From Bacillota bacterium (GTDB lineage: Bacteria; Bacillota; Clostridia; Acetivibrionales; DSM-2933), in contig JAEYYB010000071.1 of NCBI GenBank assembly GCA_023430975.1, positions 62,001 through 126,000 of the forward strand: a stretch of 64,000 nt of DNA, written 5' to 3'. Positions 59,952 to 64,000 of this stretch are shown piece by piece. The translations under genes were made by a program, and so were the position numbers. A model generated the notes under the pieces. That model saw nothing but the letters and a program-made list of their open reading frames with translations, did not search any database and was not told the origin of the DNA. Position 1 is the first letter of the stretch, and every line of letters starts with the position of its first letter.

Positions 59952-60053
59952 GATTAAAAGTGTTAATGATCTTACATTTGGCGGAGCAAATAACGAACGG
60001 TTCAATGGGATTTGCTTAAGGCAAATGTAATCGATTTATCACTTTTAATATTG
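59950..60053. repeat. Family-1 repeat, second of a tandem pair
   Basis: Ends TAGATTAAAAGTG and CACTTTTAATATTGA, core CGAACGGTTCAATGGGATTTG. It differs from the adjacent copy at several positions, so the pair is not a very recent duplication. Confidence 0.9.
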
Positions 60054-60139
60054 ATTTGAAATGGCCTAAGAATTACAAGCAGAATATACATCCATCCATT
60101 CCCAGATTTTCTTATCCCATTATCGAGACATATGAATGA

Positions 60140-60191
60140 AGGAATGACTAAAAAATTTTTGAGTCATTACAAAGATATCTTAATCATTCCT
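60140..60191. repeat. Family-2 palindromic repeat, short copy
   Basis: AGGAATGACTAAAAAATTTTT is followed by GAGTCATTAC and ends with TTAATCATTCCT. The outer arms match the hisS-leader copy, but the ACTTCC/GGAAGT centre is missing. It lies 49 bp after the thiN stop codon and could act as a transcript-end hairpin. Confidence 0.65.
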
Positions 60192-60239
60192 AAATCAAAT
60201 TATATATCGGCATTTTTTATCAATATATTTAACAGTTTT

Positions 60240-60875
60240 TTAGTCTATGGATTTGATAACCAGCAGCAAGCCTTTATTAATAGATATCTCTGCAATTTCA
60301 CCTGTAAATTCGTTGCTTACGCCTCTTGAAGAACCAAGTTTGATATTGTCATTATCCAAAGGATACAAAAGCCCCTTGGAAGTTATGCCTTCCACACTCT
60401 CAGTAAGGGAAAGTATGGTGAGCTTCATATTGCTTTCATTTTTAAGAATTATATGATCTTTAATGAGCTGTATTTCATTGCGTTCATTCGCTATGATACA
60501 GTTAATATTTTTATCCGACATCTTTTTTAACAAAAAGATATTTGAAAGTGAATGATCAAAACGTGTACCTAGACAACCAAGCAAAACTATTGAATCAGCA
60601 CCTTTATCTGCAGCATACTCCAATGCAAGCTCAGTATCGGTCATATCCTTTTGAGATGGATACCTTACATCAATTACTCCTGAATCCTTAAAATATTGGT
60701 AATCTTCCTTTGATACTGAATCAAAATCCCCGATCATAATATCAGGGAAAATACCAAATTTCCTAAGATGCCTGGCACCTCCATCAACGCTCACGACCAT
60801 AGAGCTGCCAACAAAAAACTTCTTATGGTAATCATAATCCTCAATGCTACCACTACAGACTATGACGGCTTTCAT
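60240..60875 (-). CDS. thiN: Thiamine pyrophosphokinase
   Basis: This 211-residue enzyme transfers pyrophosphate from ATP to thiamine. The signature SVDGGARHLRKFGIFPDIMI, GDFDSV, and SQKDMTDTELAL are present, with GTRFDHSLSN binding thiamine. Its ATG overlaps the rpe stop codon (ATGA), with AAGGAGG inside the end of rpe, so translation is coupled. It ends the prkC-rsgA-rpe-thiN operon, the usual Firmicute order. Confidence 0.96.
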   Translation of the reverse strand: MKAVIVCSGSIEDYDYHKKFFVGSSMVVSVDGGARHLRKFGIFPDIMIGDFDSVSKEDYQYFKDSGVIDVRYPSQKDMTDTELALEYAADKGADSIVLLGCLGTRFDHSLSNIFLLKKMSDKNINCIIANERNEIQLIKDHIILKNESNMKLTILSLTESVEGITSKGLLYPLDNDNIKLGSSRGVSNEFTGEIAEISINKGLLLVIKSID

Positions 60876-61537
60876 TTTTCCTCCTTGTAAGAGTTCTCTC
60901 TAAGGGTTTTTATCATTTCTGCCATATCTGGTGCGTTGTATATGGAAGAACCTGCCACTATTACATTTGCACCGGCTTCAGTGACTTTATATATGTTATC
61001 AGGCCTAATACCGCCATCAACCTCAATATCAATGTCAAGTCCTCTTTTAATAATCATTTCTTTTAATTCTCTAAACTTCTCCGTAACGGAGTCTATGTAC
61101 TTTTGTCCACCAAAACCTGGGTTAACTGTCATTAATAGAACCATATCAATATCATTAAGTATCCACTTGATATGGGATAAAGGTGTGGCTGGATTTAAAA
61201 CAACACCAGCTTTAATACCTTTCTGCTTTATACTTTGTATGGTACTGTGCAGATGGGTACAAGCTTCCACATGAACAGAAATTATATCCGCACCAGCATC
61301 ATAAAACTTGTCTATATATCTGTCGGGCTCCTTTACCATCAGGTGCACATCCAATGGCAGCTTTGTGTATGGCCTGATTGCTTTAACTACAGGTGGTCCC
61401 ACGGTGATGTTTGGAACAAAATACCCATCCATAACATCTATATGTATAATGTCGGCACCAGACTTTTCCGCACATGAGACCTCTTCACCAAGCCTTGAAA
61501 AATCTGCCGACAATATCGACGGTGCAATTTTAATCAT
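60872..61537 (-). CDS. rpe: Ribulose-phosphate 3-epimerase
   Basis: This 221-residue TIM-barrel enzyme interconverts ribulose-5-phosphate and xylulose-5-phosphate. The motifs APSILSADFSRLGEE, HIDVMDGYFVPNITVGPP, DVHLMV, VNPGFGGQKYI and EVDGGI hold the metal-binding histidines and the two catalytic aspartates. Length is normal. AGGA lies before the ATG; it follows rsgA by eight bases. Confidence 0.97.
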   Translation of the reverse strand: MIKIAPSILSADFSRLGEEVSCAEKSGADIIHIDVMDGYFVPNITVGPPVVKAIRPYTKLPLDVHLMVKEPDRYIDKFYDAGADIISVHVEACTHLHSTIQSIKQKGIKAGVVLNPATPLSHIKWILNDIDMVLLMTVNPGFGGQKYIDSVTEKFRELKEMIIKRGLDIDIEVDGGIRPDNIYKVTEAGANVIVAGSSIYNAPDMAEMIKTLRENSYKEEK

Positions 61538-61545
61538 TTTACGTC

Positions 61546-62439
61546 CTACTTTCTATATCTCTGGTCTTTTTGTTTCTTCAGTAAACTATAAAAATGAACA
61601 AATCTTTCGTATCTTTCATTATCTATATCGCCATTTTCTACTGCTTCCTTTACTACACAATCAGGCTCATTTATATGGCTGCAGCTATTAAACCTGCATC
61701 TTCCCAAATGATTAATAAACTCAGGATAATGGAGCTCAAGATCATTAAGATCTACCCCCGTAAGCTCAAAGGAGCTAAATCCGGGAGTATCTACCACAAG
61801 TCCCCCATTAGAAAGCTCAAGCAGCTCCGCATGCCTTGTAGTATGCCTTCCTCTTTCAATCTTATCGCTAACCTCTCCTGTCTCCATAACTGCGGATCCT
61901 GCAAGACGATTAAGAATTGTTGACTTACCAACTCCCGACTGCCCTGCAAAAACAGTAATATTTTCCTTAAGAATTTCCATCAGTTCATCGAATCCCTCAT
62001 GGGACTTGGCACATAGAAAAAACAAATCATACCCTGTGTTTTCATATACCTTTTTAATTCTATCAATGTCCTGTCCGGAGCTTTTATCTATTTTGTTAAT
62101 GAGAATTATTGGCTTGATATTCTTAAGGCTTGCTGTAATAAGCATCTTGTCCAACAATAGAAAGTCCGGCTGCGGCGATTTAACAGCAACAACAACTACA
62201 AGCTGTGTTATATTTGCGACAGCAGGCCTTACAAGCTCGGAGGTCCTTGGTAATATCTCCTCTATGAGACCAGTATTCTTATCAGTATCAATAATAGAAA
62301 AAGAAACCTTGTCCCCAGGCAAGGGAATTATATCATCTTTTCTAAAAATCCCCCTTGCCTTGCATTCTACTATGCCATGGGAAGAGGACTTTATATAATA
62401 AAATCCTCCTATTCCCTTCATTACAACACCTAAAGGCAA
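61546..62439 (-). CDS. rsgA: Ribosome small-subunit GTPase RsgA
   Basis: This 297-residue circularly permuted GTPase acts in 30S maturation. It has an N-terminal OB fold (KGIGGFYYIKS, DKVSFSI), the permuted order G4 (NKID), G1 (GQSGVGKSTILNRL), G3 (DTPGFSSFEL), and a C-terminal zinc site (CRFNSCSHINEPDC). A TTG at 62439 is eight bases after GGGAGG and gives the family length; an ATG six codons further in is an alternative. It lies one base after the prkC stop codon. Confidence 0.94.
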   Translation of the reverse strand: MPLGVVMKGIGGFYYIKSSSHGIVECKARGIFRKDDIIPLPGDKVSFSIIDTDKNTGLIEEILPRTSELVRPAVANITQLVVVVAVKSPQPDFLLLDKMLITASLKNIKPIILINKIDKSSGQDIDRIKKVYENTGYDLFFLCAKSHEGFDELMEILKENITVFAGQSGVGKSTILNRLAGSAVMETGEVSDKIERGRHTTRHAELLELSNGGLVVDTPGFSSFELTGVDLNDLELHYPEFINHLGRCRFNSCSHINEPDCVVKEAVENGDIDNERYERFVHFYSLLKKQKDQRYRK

Positions 62440-62440
62440 C

Positions 62441-64000
62441 CTACCTACCTCCCGGATAATCGACATTCATATCTGAATTAGGTTTATTATCTACATATAC
62501 CTTAATGTTTGTACTTCCATTTTCAGGCACAGGCACTTTAACCGATAATGGGAAATCCTGCTTATTAACCGTACCATCCATTATTACCGTACTCTTTTTT
62601 GTATCGCTAGGTGTCATTTCTATAAGTACTCTAACTGTTTCACCAAAAGAATCTGCGTTTTCCAACGGAATACTTACAGAAACCTCCGACGTCTTTAATG
62701 GGGTAGGCGTATGGTTTTCAATTGGCGTAGCACCTTGGTTCGGAATCTGAGTATTAGTGTTTACAGTTTCAAGAGTTATATTTACAGCCGACCTCTCAGT
62801 TACAGTTGTGTTTGGAAGAGGATCCTGGTTAACAATTTTATCCACATGGTTCGCACTATCCTCCGGCAACACCTTTCCTAAAGTAAGCTTACTATCTGAA
62901 AGGGATTTTTGTGCCTGAACTCTGGTAAGTCCTATAAGGTTTGGTACAACCGTTTGAATAATTTCCGGTCCCTTACTAAGGTAAATTGTGACGGACGAAC
63001 CCGGTGAAACCTCTTCATCAATACCAGGCTCAGTTCTAACAACCAACCCGCTTGTAATAACATCACTATATTCATCTTCCACCCTGGCTATAAGGTTGTA
63101 GTCTTCTAATATCTTCTGTGCTTCCCTCGATGTCTTCTTGCTTAAGTCAGGAATTTTCACCATTTCAGGTCCGTTGCTTACAGAAAAAGTTACAGGATTA
63201 TACGGATCTGGTTTAATTTTAGTCCCTTCCTTTGGCTTTTGTGTAATAATGATGTCCTTTTCCACACTCTTGTCATTCTTTCTTTCAACAACAACGGTTA
63301 TTCCTTCACCTTCAAGTGCCTGTTTAACATCATCAATATTCTTTCCCTCATAGTTTTCAAGTACAAAATCCGACTTTGACGGGGGCATTATACTTGGTCC
63401 TATAAACTTAAATGCAATAAAAACAAATATGCTTATAATAAGCATAGATGTAGCTATTGCAAGTATCCAGGTAACTCTGTCCTTCTTTTTATTCTTCATA
63501 TCATCAATCTCTTCCTCATGATTTTCTTTTACAGGTACCTCTTTCACCTGAGGTTCCTTTACAGCGGTTTCAATTGGCTTATCAGGCTGTACTATTTGAA
63601 TCCTTCTAGTGGGCGAATTATCAATATCTATTTTAGTAGACGGCACACTTGAAGGATCATTCAAAACCATTCTCAAATCGTTAAGCATTTCTGTCGCAGT
63701 GCTGTACCTGTTGCTCTGCTCTTTTTGTATTGCTTTCATTATTATGCTGTTTACACCTTTTGGAAGATCACCTTTTATATTGATAGGTTCCTCCGGCATC
63801 TCCTGCAGATGCTTTAAAGCAATTGCAACAGGAGTCTCACCGTCAAAAGGGACCTTACCTGTAACCATTTCATAAAGTGCTATTCCAAGAGAATATAAAT
63901 CCGACTTTTCATCTGTAAAACCACCTCTGGCCTGTTCTGGTGAAAAGTAATGCACTGATCCTATTGTACTTCCAACCATTGTTATGGTTGAGGATGATAC
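62441..64000 (-). CDS. prkC: PASTA-domain serine/threonine kinase, C-terminal part (truncated by window)
   Basis: The visible 519 codons start in the kinase activation loop (MVGSTIGSVHYFSPEQARGG) and include the C-lobe, a cytoplasmic linker, one membrane segment (about 168-192 of the visible part), three PASTA repeats (NYEGKNIDDVKQALEGEGI, IPDLSKKTSREAQKIL, VPNLIGLTRVQAQKSL) and a Ser/Thr-rich tail with a further beta-type segment. PrkC senses cell-wall fragments and phosphorylates many proteins; it affects spore germination and wall synthesis. The N-terminal kinase lobe lies beyond the right edge. Confidence 0.95.
   Translation of the reverse strand, partial: VSSSTITMVGSTIGSVHYFSPEQARGGFTDEKSDLYSLGIALYEMVTGKVPFDGETPVAIALKHLQEMPEEPINIKGDLPKGVNSIIMKAIQKEQSNRYSTATEMLNDLRMVLNDPSSVPSTKIDIDNSPTRRIQIVQPDKPIETAVKEPQVKEVPVKENHEEEIDDMKNKKKDRVTWILAIATSMLIISIFVFIAFKFIGPSIMPPSKSDFVLENYEGKNIDDVKQALEGEGITVVVERKNDKSVEKDIIITQKPKEGTKIKPDPYNPVTFSVSNGPEMVKIPDLSKKTSREAQKILEDYNLIARVEDEYSDVITSGLVVRTEPGIDEEVSPGSSVTIYLSKGPEIIQTVVPNLIGLTRVQAQKSLSDSKLTLGKVLPEDSANHVDKIVNQDPLPNTTVTERSAVNITLETVNTNTQIPNQGATPIENHTPTPLKTSEVSVSIPLENADSFGETVRVLIEMTPSDTKKSTVIMDGTVNKQDFPLSVKVPVPENGSTNIKVYVDNKPNSDMNVDYPGGR

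Noticed and set aside
1..60053. Repeated ~103-bp units as a CRISPR array
   Set aside because: Copies are kilobases apart, in both orientations, and have no regular spacers or cas genes nearby.

Overview
This 64 kb window is AT-rich chromosomal DNA from a spore-forming, anaerobic-type Firmicute, most likely a clostridium. The evidence is spoIIP, the prkA-yhbH-spoVR sporulation trio, hemZ, an rqcH (NFACT) gene, a PASTA-kinase/rsgA/rpe/thiN operon, a T-box on hisS-aspS, pyruvate phosphate dikinase, and GGAGG ribosome sites before most genes. Genus-level placement would be a guess. Most genes lie on the minus strand. No tRNA, rRNA or CRISPR array was recognised. The last gene (prkC) runs off the right edge and a repeat is cut by the left edge.

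Layout. 1-4,000: HD-domain protein, flavoprotein, and an OmpR-type two-component pair. 3,809-10,739: a copper and thiol-redox block (copZ, copA, an HMA/TauE-SafE/double-cupredoxin fusion, a DUF2318 protein, then divergently ccdA and a TlpA-type thioredoxin). Three promoters in this block share a CATAA-N2-TCTTCA site with 11-bp periodicity, which suggests one regulator. 10,963-12,700: a DUF554 protein, a LysR fragment and decayed DNA. 12,720-16,910: a small mobile island with a DUF2971 protein, three small unknown proteins and a large serine recombinase whose catalytic N-terminus has been replaced by an out-of-frame piece of another resolvase. 14-bp inverted repeats sit outside it. 17,131-28,480: ppdK, spoIIP, small proteins, a 1,412-residue double-ASKHA dehydratase activase and a signal peptidase with no normal start codon. 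28,748-41,150: aspS, hisS with T-box, hemZ, a metallo-beta-lactamase-fold hydrolase, dtd, rel, recJ, and a MEMO-like lipoprotein. 41,150-46,120: a giant alpha-2-macroglobulin-like protein lacking the thioester motif. 46,383-53,368: DUF3788, methyltransferase, HD protein, then spoVR, yhbH, prkA. 53,943-58,613 (+ strand): two unrecognised proteins and rqcH. 58,626-64,000: pilT, thiN, rpe, rsgA, prkC.

The least expected content is non-coding. At least four families of dispersed palindromic repeats fill the intergenic spaces. The main one is a hairpin element of about 103 bp, in eleven complete or partial copies, with covarying end base pairs, one copy nested inside another, a deletion derivative, and a tandem pair. 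A second family has ATTACTTCC/GGAAGTAAT inside AGGAATGAC/TCATTCCT ends; one copy is lodged in the hisS leader between the T-box terminator and the start codon.
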